A stretch of 23,626 nt of DNA from Treponema sp. (GTDB taxonomy: Bacteria > Spirochaetota > Spirochaetia > Treponematales > Treponemataceae): NCBI GenBank assembly GCA_017453705.1, contig JAFTEK010000107.1, positions 1-23,626 of the forward strand. Direction: 5' to 3'. The translations under genes and the position numbers were made by a program. The notes below the pieces were generated by a model. That model was not told the DNA's origin, made no database searches, and saw only the letters and a list, made by a program, of their open reading frames with translations. Of this stretch, positions 1 through 5,965 are shown piece by piece. The stretch's first letter is position 1. Each line of letters opens with the position of its first letter.

Positions 1-125
1 GGATTGTATATCTCACCGTCAGAATATGAGGAGCCGCCGTTGCCGGTGCAGGAAATTAAGAATGCAGAATGCAGAATTAAGAATACAGAATGAAGAATGA
101 AGAGTCGGAGTGGTCGCTTGTCCAT
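1..125 (-). CDS. Lipoprotein, 5' part only (second copy of the leader-module lipoprotein)
   Basis: This is the first 41 codons of a lipoprotein gene that runs off the left edge of the window. The ATG at 125-123 follows an AGGAGG ribosome site with six bases between. The product begins MDKRPLRLF, then has a hydrophobic core made of repeated ILHS.F blocks, ending in a permissive lipobox FLISC with Cys26 as the predicted lipidated residue. A Gly/Ser-rich stretch follows. The visible protein differs from the lipoprotein starting at 2038 by one residue (Phe9 instead of Leu9), so the two are paralogues at least at the N-terminus. It is expected to be exported and membrane-anchored. Whether its body matches the paralogue, and whether it also carries a poly-G switch, cannot be seen here. 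Confidence 0.7.
   Translation of the reverse strand, partial: MDKRPLRLFILHSVFLILHSAFLISCTGNGGSSYSDGEIYN
53..101 (-). repeat. Degenerate 7-bp tandem repeat, seven units, inside signal-peptide codons
   Basis: Seven consecutive 7-mers on the minus strand (TTCATTC, TTCATTC, TGTATTC, TTAATTC, TGCATTC, TGCATTC, TTAATTT) encode the hydrophobic core of the lipoprotein signal peptide. Three units make seven codons, which explains the heptad-like ILHSVFL/ILHSAFL pattern. Gain or loss of one unit would shift the reading frame. Confidence 0.85.
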
Positions 126-163
126 TGTGTCCTCCTGTCAGTCGCTTCCGCTGGGTATGTGCT

Positions 164-192
164 ATTATATCACAGGTCGGGGCATGGGGCAA
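164..192 (-). promoter_or_regulatory. Sigma70-type promoter of leader module A
   Basis: On the minus strand a -35 TTGCCC (192-187) and a consensus -10 TATAAT (169-164) are 17 bp apart, with an extended TGA before the -10. Transcription should start near 157, giving a leader of about 30 bases to the ATG at 125. Confidence 0.75.
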
Positions 193-235
193 CTGCCAGC
201 GTAGCTTCAAGGCCGGCTGGGCGGAATTTGTATTT

Positions 236-643
236 TCATACAGAAACAATACACGGTTCTTCATAATTGGAAATAAGCTTATCATGAGTAAGAAGCAACA
301 TTTTTTCAGATTTCGCTTGGCATATAAGCATTCTGTCAAATGGGTCTTTATGTTGCCGGTCCACAGACTGTGAATACTTCAAAGAGCTTAAAAGAACTAT
401 TTGCCTTGGTAACAGTGGTAGAAAAATGATATCAGCCTTGATTGACAACTCATTCAGTCGTTTTCCCGAAAAAGGAAAGATGTCTGGATGTAAGGAATGT
501 TTAATCTCAGACTCCCAAATAGTCACAGGACTATAGTAAACTTCATTCGAGCTGTCAGATATGAGCAGCCTTGCCTTTTGTGAAAGTCTCTGGTCGTTGG
601 TGTGCAACCAGACTAAAATATGGGTATCAAGAAGCAATCTCAT
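236..643 (-). CDS. PIN-domain ribonuclease toxin, VapC-like
   Basis: This predicted type II toxin of 135 residues is of the PIN class, whose members cut RNA through a metal-binding acidic cluster. It opens with MRLLLDTHILVW, the hallmark of the COG3744-type VapC family (Asp6). Further candidate acidic residues are Glu44 in TIWESEIK, Asp100 and Asp103 in KDPFDRML, and Asp121 in LTHDKL. I chose the ATG at 643 because it lies one base after the antitoxin stop; a start at 676 would add eleven residues that overlap the antitoxin. The stop is eleven bases from the edge of leader module A. The gene is AT-rich relative to the housekeeping genes, which fits horizontal acquisition. Target RNA is unknown. 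Confidence 0.85.
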   Translation of the reverse strand: MRLLLDTHILVWLHTNDQRLSQKARLLISDSSNEVYYSPVTIWESEIKHSLHPDIFPFSGKRLNELSIKADIIFLPLLPRQIVLLSSLKYSQSVDRQHKDPFDRMLICQAKSEKMLLLTHDKLISNYEEPCIVSV

Positions 644-644
644 T

Positions 645-896
645 TTACACACCGAACAGGTTAGCGACTTCATCATCGTACATATTTATGTTATCAGGAT
701 ATCGAAATTCTCCTTCGGCAAGACCAAATATAGGATGACCTGACGCTTTAGTTTTTAAAGGTACTTCTTCAGGTTGTGAAAGACTGAGTATGATGTCCAG
801 AAACGAAGAAACTTGTTCAAAATACTGTTCAGGAACAGACATCAATTTTTTTTTCCCAAAACTGCGTATGGCATACGGCATCTCTCCTAATTCCAT
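645..896 (-). CDS. Antitoxin partner of the PIN toxin
   Basis: This small protein of 83 residues precedes the PIN toxin with one base between stop and start, the usual antitoxin-toxin arrangement. A central helix-like stretch (SVPEQYFEQVSSFLDI) is followed by a C-terminal segment KASGHPIFGLAEGEFRYPD and an acidic end, resembling the toxin-wrapping tails of DUF2281/VapB-like antitoxins; the family match is by pattern only. The start is uncertain. The ATG at 896 overlaps a good -10 box and has no ribosome site, so if that promoter is used translation must begin at the ATG at 881 (preceded by AGGAGAG) or later. A run of nine A within the coding strand (854-846) is a further possible slippage site. 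Confidence 0.75.
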   Translation of the reverse strand: MELGEMPYAIRSFGKKKLMSVPEQYFEQVSSFLDIILSLSQPEEVPLKTKASGHPIFGLAEGEFRYPDNINMYDDEVANLFGV

Positions 897-924
897 TGTA
901 CCATAAAACTGAAGATAGTGACAA
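895..924 (-). promoter_or_regulatory. Promoter of the antitoxin-toxin pair
   Basis: Minus-strand -35 TTGTCA (924-919) and -10 TACAAT (900-895) are separated by 18 bp. The predicted transcription start is near 888, inside the longest antitoxin reading frame. Autoregulation by the antitoxin is expected from family knowledge but no operator was identified. Confidence 0.5.
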
Positions 925-935
925 GTTTCGCATTG

Positions 936-944
936 CCCCCCCCC
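936..944 (-). repeat. Poly-G tract (9 G) between lipoprotein stop and antitoxin promoter
   Basis: Nine consecutive G on the minus strand lie seven bases after the lipoprotein stop codon and end eleven bases before the -35 box of the antitoxin promoter. Length change here would not alter a protein but could alter promoter geometry or read-through from the lipoprotein gene. Confidence 0.8.
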
Positions 945-950
945 GCGCCC

Positions 951-2038
951 TTATTGGATGGTGCAAACCGTCTGCCATTCCACCGAGCCGTCACCCAGCG
1001 TAACTTTGGAGACCATCTGGATTTGGTTTCCTGCATTCAGGGTGATTGAGACTGTGCCCCAAGTCCAGCTAGAGGAAGTGTCCAAGGTCGCAGTCAGCCA
1101 TGTTGACCCGTCCGTCGTATAGGAGTATGAGAGAGGCTCAAAGGAGAAAAGCCCCTCGTTCTGGAAGTCCAGAAGTTGGTCTATGTAGCTGAGGCTGTAA
1201 CTGATAGAATTTCCCGGGGCGGGGTCATAATACACGCCCGGTGAGTCTGCGTCCATCTTCTGGGACGTGTCCAGCTCCAGCTGCAGGCTGACCCCTTCCG
1301 CCGCAGTGAATGAGCCTGCGGAGAATTTGTAAATCGCCTTTTCTGCGGTGACGAGGGCAAAGCCTTGAACCGTCACGTTGTCGCCAAGCTTTGCGCTTAT
1401 CTCGTCTGTTCCCGCCGCCTTGTTATAGTCCCATGTTGTCCCGCCATCACTGCTGACCCGGTACACGTAGTAGTTCACGCCAGAAGGAACCAAAAGCTGT
1501 ACATCCAGCTTGTCGATGAGCGTGACTGCCAGGCTGCTGTCGCTGTCGGTCACGGTCTTGCTGGTCTTTCCGGTCTGCACGAGGATTCCGCTTGAGTCGC
1601 GCACGTCCATCTTGACGGTGACTGTGGAGCCTGTGGGAACGGCCGGTATGTTGAACGTGACCTTGCCGTCCGCGTCCGCAGTGGCGGTGTAGGATGTGCT
1701 GGTTCCGTTCACGGTAATCGTGAGCGTGACCGAGCCGCCGGATGGAAGACCTATCTCACTTGCTGCGAATGAAATCTTGCTTGTTTGTTCAGGCTGAGCA
1801 GTGCTCCCCCCCCCCCGGATAATAGCCGGACTATCGCCTTTGTGTCGCCTGCGTTGGAGAGGGTCAGTATGTCGTCAGAGGAAAAAGAGCTGCTTGAGCT
1901 GGAGGACGAGCCGGGATTGTATATCTCACCGTCAGAATATGAGGAGCCGCCGTTGCCGGTGCAGGAAATTAAGAATGCAGAATGCAGAATTAAGAATACA
2001 GAATGAAGAATTAAGAGTCGGAGTGGTCGCTTGTCCAT
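951..2038 (-). CDS. Phase-variable surface lipoprotein, frame broken at an 11-G tract
   Basis: Two reading frames form one gene. The upstream part (2038 to the G tract) gives MDKRPLRLL, a repeat-built hydrophobic core, lipobox FLISC (Cys26), a Ser-rich linker with eight Ser in a row, and TKAIVRLLSGGGG. The downstream frame is open from the G tract to the TAA at 953-951 and encodes about 290 residues of Ser/Thr/Gly-rich, beta-strand-like sequence (SGGSVTLTITVNGTS, then repeated Thr-rich segments), as in Ig-like or surface beta-sandwich domains. With 11 G the frame leaves the body and stops near 1751. With 12 or 9 G the whole gene reads through as about 362 or 361 residues. The ATG follows AGGAGG and the module B promoter. 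The body frame is intact, which argues for a reversible switch rather than a dead gene. Specific function is unknown; adhesion or antigenic variation is inference. Confidence 0.8.
1806..1816 (-). repeat. Poly-G tract (11 G), frame switch of the lipoprotein
   Basis: Eleven G on the coding strand sit between codons for LLS upstream and STAQPE downstream. The two frames join only when the number of G is a multiple of three. The deposited length of 11 is therefore one short of an ON state. Confidence 0.9.
1966..2014 (-). repeat. Degenerate 7-bp tandem repeat in the signal peptide of the complete lipoprotein
   Basis: Seven 7-mer units match those at 53-101 apart from one base in the first unit of the coding direction. 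They encode the ILHSVFL/ILHSAFL hydrophobic core. The unit length is not a multiple of three, so copy-number change would be a second frame switch in addition to the G tract. Confidence 0.85.
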
Positions 2039-2076
2039 TGTGTCCTCCTGTCAGCCGCTTCCGCTGGGTATGTGCT

Positions 2077-2105
2077 ATTATATCACAAGGCCGGGCATGG
2101 GGCAA
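2077..2105 (-). promoter_or_regulatory. Sigma70-type promoter of leader module B
   Basis: Minus-strand -35 TTGCCC (2105-2100) and -10 TATAAT (2082-2077) have a 17-bp spacer and an extended TGA before the -10. All three spacer substitutions relative to copy A leave the promoter boxes intact. Confidence 0.75.
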
Positions 2106-2139
2106 CCGCCAGCGTAGCTTCAAGGCCGGCTGGGCGGGT

Positions 2140-2409
2140 TTATACAGCCAGACTCGCTTGCAGGGAGGCTGTGACCGATTCGTTCTGGGTATTCAGATAG
2201 TCCAGCCTGTTGGAATATGTATCCTTTATTCCGTTAATGAACTCATCTATCCATGAAGGAGTGAGAACCTTTACATTTGCGAAATCCAAGGAAATTGTAT
2301 CGTCTTTATCCAGGCTGTTAAAGATATATGCCTTTGCCATAAGGAAGGCTTCTCTTCCTGCAGGGCGCGAGACAAGTACATCACCGAATTTACCAATGTC
2401 AACATTCAT
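2140..2409 (-). CDS. STAS-like (DUF4325) protein
   Basis: This is an 89-residue protein. The central LDFANVKVLTPSWIDEFING (about residues 41-60) fits the DUF4325 STAS-like pattern, in which an acidic-aromatic strand is followed by a Ser/Pro turn and a helix carrying DEF. STAS proteins typically act as phospho-switched partners of GHKL kinases, as in RsbS/RsbT. The ATG at 2409 overlaps the end of the ATPase gene by eleven bases, so the two are translationally coupled and almost certainly work together. The Ser in TPSW would be the candidate phospho-site by analogy, which is inference. The stop codon directly abuts leader module B. Downstream targets are not visible in the window. Confidence 0.75.
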   Translation of the reverse strand: MNVDIGKFGDVLVSRPAGREAFLMAKAYIFNSLDKDDTISLDFANVKVLTPSWIDEFINGIKDTYSNRLDYLNTQNESVTASLQASLAV

Positions 2410-2956
2410 TCCTTTCCTCCTTTGCTTCTAGTAAAGCTAGGCAGCCTGTGAAGGAAAAATCTTTTTCAGAAAACTGAACAATTCCATTTTCTATAGTGCA
2501 AGCTGCATTTCCCGACTGAAAATATAAAGACCAGCCTTTCTGTTTCACCGAGTCGCAGACAAATTTCAATCCGTTTCCTCGTTGTTCTGGGCTGCGACCT
2601 GAGATTCGCTCTGTAAATGCTACTTTTATGGCGTCCAAATCCGTGCTACAATCCTTTGCTTTCTTGAGAGAGGAACGTAAACCTCTTCCGAAATCTGCCA
2701 GGATAACATAGTCATCTTTAACATTAAAATATGCACCTCTAGCATGACCTTCCGAATAATTCCAGTTATGATCAAAGGTGTTATTCCCTATCTCTCCAAT
2801 AACAGCAGAGAGCAAATACCTGTTTGTCTGCATTACATAAGAATCTAAACGTGCTTGAAAAACGTCTCGTGTTGTACAGAAAAAATCCTCATCCTTTCTG
2901 GCAGATGCCTTTTCAATGAGTTCTATCATCTTTCCGACACTGTTTTTCCATTCCAC
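2399..2956 (-). CDS. GHKL-type ATPase (histidine kinase-like, no phosphoacceptor domain)
   Basis: This is a 185-residue protein with the three nucleotide-binding boxes of the Bergerat fold: N box EIGNNTFDHN (55-64), G1 box DFGRGL (88-93) and G2 box RGNGLKF (126-132). No membrane segment, sensor or dimerisation/His-phosphoacceptor domain is present, so it resembles anti-sigma/RsbT-type kinases rather than sensor kinases. I chose the GTG at 2956, which lies six bases after AGGAG supplied by leader module C. The next gene, a STAS-like protein, overlaps its 3' end; together they suggest a partner-switching pair. The gene is AT-rich compared with its housekeeping neighbours. Its regulatory target is unknown. 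Confidence 0.8.
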   Translation of the reverse strand: MEWKNSVGKMIELIEKASARKDEDFFCTTRDVFQARLDSYVMQTNRYLLSAVIGEIGNNTFDHNWNYSEGHARGAYFNVKDDYVILADFGRGLRSSLKKAKDCSTDLDAIKVAFTERISGRSPEQRGNGLKFVCDSVKQKGWSLYFQSGNAACTIENGIVQFSEKDFSFTGCLALLEAKEERNEC

Positions 2957-2962
2957 CGTAGT

Positions 2963-3044
2963 CTCCTGTCAGTCGCTTCCGCTGGGTATGTGCTATTATA
3001 TCACAGGTCGGGGCATGGGGCAACTGCCAGCGTAGCTTCAAGGC
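2963..3044 (-). repeat. Leader module copy C (promoter and leader only)
   Basis: This 82-bp stretch is identical to positions 132-213 of copy A. It includes the promoter, leader and part of the ribosome site but stops before the lipoprotein start codon; from there the sequence is unique and enters the ATPase gene. A different gene is thus placed behind the same expression signals. Confidence 0.95.
2995..3023 (-). promoter_or_regulatory. Sigma70-type promoter driving the ATPase/STAS pair
   Basis: Minus-strand -35 TTGCCC (3023-3018) and -10 TATAAT (3000-2995) with a 17-bp spacer are identical to the copy A promoter. The predicted start near 2988 gives a leader of about 32 bases to the GTG at 2956. 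Confidence 0.75.
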
Positions 3045-3089
3045 AACTGTCAGCGATGCTTCAAGGCTACCGCCAGCTATTTCGTGAGC
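3021..3089. repeat. Tandem repeat, 23-bp period, three units (third degenerate)
   Basis: Units 3021-3043 and 3044-3066 differ at only a few bases (both end in GCTTCAAGG). The third unit, 3067-3089, keeps the CCGCCAGC start and then diverges. The first unit overlaps the upstream edge of leader module C, so the array may be where the module recombined or inserted. Confidence 0.8.
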
Positions 3090-3175
3090 TTGCGTCACAG
3101 TGTTCCAAAGGGGTTGCCTCGGATTATTACCAAACAAGGGGTAAAATGGAGATATGAAAGGGAGTTGTCCGCGAC

Positions 3176-3244
3176 GCTGACAGAGCTGTATCCGCGAGGC
3201 TGACAGAGCTGTATCCGTGGGGCTGACACTGGACTGTCAAAGGG
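3176..3244. repeat. Tandem repeat, 23-bp period, GCTGACAGAGCTGTATCCG-type
   Basis: Units at 3176-3198 and 3199-3221 are nearly identical and the third, 3222-3244, is degenerate. The period equals that of the array at 3021-3089 although the unit sequences differ. The adjoining text GTTGTCCGCGACGCTGACAG recurs in similar form at 20080-20099. Between the two arrays (3090-3175) I see no gene. Confidence 0.8.
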
Positions 3245-3278
3245 TGAAACCCTGGAGTGTTTGGCTTGTTCTATATGT

Positions 3279-4019
3279 ATGCGCAAGGGTAAATTCATAT
3301 ATGCACTGATATATCTCACTGTTCTCTTTTCGTTGACCGGTTGCGGCGGCAGCCTGGGGGTTGCTGCCCGCGATGACGGCAAGGCGGACGTGTCGCTGTT
3401 CATGGACACCGGCAAGGCTGCTTCCAATATGATAGCGTCTATAATGGCCAGCCTTTACCCGTCTGCAAGCTCTGGAAAAGGGGCTGTCTTTACTCCGGAC
3501 AGGGCGGCGGCACTTGAAAAGAGCCTGTCCGGAGGCGAGCTGGAGGCGGTGAAAGCGGAAGCCCTCTCTCCTTCCGTCCTGTCTCTTGCGGCAACGATAA
3601 AGGATGCCGCGTCAAGGAATTCTGACAGCCAGCCGGGTGTCTTGCTTTCTTCCATGGTCAGGCAGTCCGGCGATAAGATGACGCTGACCCTTTCCCCGGA
3701 AGTCCTTCGCGGATTGTACGGGTCAATGGACGAGCAGACCAGGGGGTACGTTGACCTGTTTATGGCACCGGTGTTCACTGGCGAGGAGATGGAGGGAGCT
3801 GAGTATGCTGCCCTCATCGGTTCAATCTACGGCAAGGATATGGCTGACGAGCTTTCCACCGCCATGCTGGAACTGACTCTGGCCGCCCCAAAAGGCCGCA
3901 AGGTCAAAAGCTGTTCCGCAAGCGATGCCAGGCTGTCAGGAAGAAGGGCCAGCATCCAGCTGCCTGTATTGGACTTGCTTGTGCTAACGCAGGAAAGGAC
4001 TTACTCAATCACCTGGTAG
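3279..4019 (+). CDS. Predicted lipoprotein of unknown family
   Basis: The 246-residue product begins MRKGKFIYAL with a basic end, a hydrophobic core and the lipobox SLTGC (Cys22), then GG, so it should be exported and lipidated. The mature part is mostly predicted helix, rich in Ala, Ser and Met (segments such as MIASIMASLYP and DELSTAMLELTLAAP), with no domain I recognise. The ATG at 3279 gives the cleanest signal peptide but lacks a close ribosome site. An in-frame TTG at 3261 has GGAG four bases upstream and would add six residues, so it is a real alternative. The gene sits upstream of the DUF1266 pair, whose promoter begins on its stop codon. No convincing promoter of its own was found. 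Confidence 0.7.
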   Translation: MRKGKFIYALIYLTVLFSLTGCGGSLGVAARDDGKADVSLFMDTGKAASNMIASIMASLYPSASSGKGAVFTPDRAAALEKSLSGGELEAVKAEALSPSVLSLAATIKDAASRNSDSQPGVLLSSMVRQSGDKMTLTLSPEVLRGLYGSMDEQTRGYVDLFMAPVFTGEEMEGAEYAALIGSIYGKDMADELSTAMLELTLAAPKGRKVKSCSASDARLSGRRASIQLPVLDLLVLTQERTYSITW

Positions 4020-4048
4020 TTGCCCAGTTTTTAGAGATAGCCTATAAT
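4020..4048 (+). promoter_or_regulatory. Promoter of the DUF1266 pair, apparently leaderless
   Basis: -35 TTGCCC (4020-4025) and -10 TATAAT (4043-4048) have exactly 17 bp between. The -10 ends six bases before the ATG at 4055, so transcription should start at or next to the start codon. No ribosome site is present upstream of 4055, in agreement with a leaderless mRNA. The -35 directly follows the stop codon of the upstream lipoprotein gene. Confidence 0.7.
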
Positions 4049-4054
4049 AAAGCC

Positions 4055-5965
4055 ATGAATAAAGTTGTCAGCCCTTTCCGCCAGCAGTTTCTGCTGCTCC
4101 TTAGGCTTTTGCCGCTTCTCTGCCTTGCCTGTCCGTATGCCTTCGCAGAAGGGAATGCCGAGCTTCCCCTCTGGAATCCCGACAAGTGGGCGTCAGAATT
4201 CATATATGAGACAAAAGGCAACGAGTATGAGACGACTCGGATGAGGATATGCCAAGTTACCAATGACCCCAAATGGGATCCCGCTCTCCCTGACGTGTTC
4301 GGCGGCAAGGAAATAAAGCTCCGCGACCGAGAGGCCGAGGTAATCGCCAAGCTGGATTCCCTCACGAGCCTTATCAGGGCAGCGGAGCCTATACGTTGGA
4401 CGAAAGATGCCAGGCACTCTGCGGACGACGAGAAAATCTGCTACCACTATTCACTGCACCGCTATATCCTAAAGAACACCCCCACATCGTGCATGATCCT
4501 GTATTTCAGTAACGATGAGTGTAATCTTGAGCGGTTCTGCCTTGTTACGAGGAAAGTTCCCTTTACTGCAGGAGAGGAGTTCTTCCTGTACCCGAACGTA
4601 TATCCTGAGACTGGCAGAACCGTAATCGACTGGAAGGCCGACATCTCGTCCTGGAATGCCTTGACGGAATACGGGCGGTATTTTTGCATGTTGTCGCTGC
4701 CAGCAATTGCGAGAAACAATCTGAAGGTCTTTTCCGTCAATCCCGAGCCGACACAAAAAGGCAGCAGCCATATGACAAAATCCCGACAAAGACTTGAGGG
4801 CGGCTGGGAATGTTACTCAAGGGCAGAGCTTCTTGACCTCATCAAACGGTTCAACGACGATAAAGGCTTCCATGCGCCCTGGTATGACTATTTGCGCCAG
4901 TTTTTGCGCAAATATCCGGGCAAGACAGTGGAACAGATTTCCGTGCTGGAATGTCTGAGCATGAAAGACACGGCCTGCCTTTTTTATATCATGCAGGTGG
5001 AGAAGAAGCTTGGGGAATACGGGCTTCTCGCATGGGATTACGGAAGGCTGCTCACAGTGCTGCGCTGGGGCATCGGTGCAGGCTGGCTGAGCGAGCAGGA
5101 GGCCATGCAGTACGCCCGCCCGCTGATTGATGAGATTCTGGACTGCTACGCCTCGTGGGAGGACTACCTTGCCCACTATACAATCGGACGGGGCTTGTTT
5201 GCGCTCGACAGCGGCTACGATATACCTGTTCATCTATATGGGGTGTTGTACGATTCTCTAAACTATGCCCGCAACTACGAGACCGTAGACAAGGAGCACC
5301 AGCTGTCATTCCGCGGGGCCGCATTTCCGGCAAAAAAGCAGAACGGCAACCCAGTCCTCAGCTACAATGATGTATGGTACACACCGACAAGTCTTGCAAA
5401 GGAATGGGAGCGGGCTTATGCCATCTCCAAGAAGGACCCCTTCTACATCAAGATGCAGGATGCGTATGAACTGGAGATGTTTTGCGGTACCAAGCAGAAG
5501 ATTCCCTGCCTTGCAATCAAGTACATCGATTTGATTGAGCCAAAGGGACTGCCGCCCAAGGAGATACTGTCAAACTACGGAATAGCATCCAGCACACTCA
5601 AAAAAATCGTGCCGGAAAAACAAGGCATCCAGTCCCGCTACGGAATGTATGTTGACTTCTACGGCGCATACCTTTCTAAACTCCTTGAACTGGAAGATTA
5701 CCAGCAGCTGTACTGGGTGCTGTGGGATCTTGATGATGAAAACACAACGGATTCTACCCTGTGCCTCCTGTACTCCTTTTACTACTATGTGAAAGCAAAA
5801 GATGCAAAGAACCAGAAGAAGGTCATGGAGTACAAGCAGAAAGCCATCGACTTTTACATACGCCCCAGCGACAAGAAGTTGACAGCTGACGACGAGGAAG
5901 CACAGCCGATTTTTGACCAACTAGAAGAAATGTTGAGGAGGGGAATCCGTGTCACGTTCAAGTAA
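4055..5965 (+). CDS. Secreted DUF1266-domain protein (first paralogue)
   Basis: The 636-residue protein has an N-terminal signal peptide (leucine-rich core, LCLAC, then AFAEG). Cleavage after AFA is likely; the Cys in LCLAC could alternatively be a lipid site. Residues about 325-395 contain AWDYGRLLTVLRWG, GWLSEQEAMQYARPLIDEIL and SWEDYLAHYTIGRGLFAL, the signature of the DUF1266 family, whose biochemical role is unknown. The rest has many Tyr and Trp and no catalytic motif I recognise. It overlaps the next gene, a full-length paralogue, by 17 bases. The pair looks like a tandem duplication, with conserved blocks such as DPxLPDVFGG, SADD and YARPLIDE in both. Because of the leaderless promoter its translation may be set apart from that of the second copy. 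Confidence 0.75.
   Translation: MNKVVSPFRQQFLLLLRLLPLLCLACPYAFAEGNAELPLWNPDKWASEFIYETKGNEYETTRMRICQVTNDPKWDPALPDVFGGKEIKLRDREAEVIAKLDSLTSLIRAAEPIRWTKDARHSADDEKICYHYSLHRYILKNTPTSCMILYFSNDECNLERFCLVTRKVPFTAGEEFFLYPNVYPETGRTVIDWKADISSWNALTEYGRYFCMLSLPAIARNNLKVFSVNPEPTQKGSSHMTKSRQRLEGGWECYSRAELLDLIKRFNDDKGFHAPWYDYLRQFLRKYPGKTVEQISVLECLSMKDTACLFYIMQVEKKLGEYGLLAWDYGRLLTVLRWGIGAGWLSEQEAMQYARPLIDEILDCYASWEDYLAHYTIGRGLFALDSGYDIPVHLYGVLYDSLNYARNYETVDKEHQLSFRGAAFPAKKQNGNPVLSYNDVWYTPTSLAKEWERAYAISKKDPFYIKMQDAYELEMFCGTKQKIPCLAIKYIDLIEPKGLPPKEILSNYGIASSTLKKIVPEKQGIQSRYGMYVDFYGAYLSKLLELEDYQQLYWVLWDLDDENTTDSTLCLLYSFYYYVKAKDAKNQKKVMEYKQKAIDFYIRPSDKKLTADDEEAQPIFDQLEEMLRRGIRVTFK

Larger units (their letters stand above)
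1..224 (-). repeat. Leader module copy A (promoter, ribosome site, lipoprotein N-terminus)
   Basis: Positions 1-224 match 1914-2137 with no gaps and six mismatches that I counted by eye (at about 99, 142, 175, 177, 179 and 194); the first 98 bases are identical. The similarity holds the promoter, leader, ribosome site and first codons of a lipoprotein. It ends at 224, eleven bases from the stop codon of the PIN toxin at 236. The left end lies outside the window. Confidence 0.95.
1914..2137 (-). repeat. Leader module copy B
   Basis: This is the gap-free match to positions 1-224. It holds the promoter, leader, AGGAGG site and lipoprotein N-terminus. Its right edge at 2137 is two bases from the stop codon of the STAS-like gene (2142-2140). 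The right end of the module can fold as an 8-bp stem with one bulged C (CCGCCCAGC against GCTGGCGG). Confidence 0.95.

Noticed and set aside
164..224. Integron-like cassette array with attC sites at the leader-module edges
   Set aside because: The module edge can fold into an imperfect bulged hairpin and abuts stop codons, as cassettes would. But the required RYYYAAC and GTTRRRY core pair is not present at all three copies, and no integrase is in the window. I keep the cassette idea but not the integron claim.
951..1712. Stand-alone 253-residue protein starting at an internal GTG
   Set aside because: The frame continues open upstream to the G tract with the same composition, and no ribosome site precedes the GTG. 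It is the body of the split lipoprotein.
1801..2256. 151-residue plus-strand frame with NAELRIQNEEL-type repeats
   Set aside because: This is the reverse-strand reading of the heptamer repeat and lipoprotein 5' end. The lipoprotein strand has a promoter, AGGAGG site and lipobox; this frame has none.
3021..3244. CRISPR array
   Set aside because: The 23-bp units are directly adjacent without unique spacers, and there are no cas genes.
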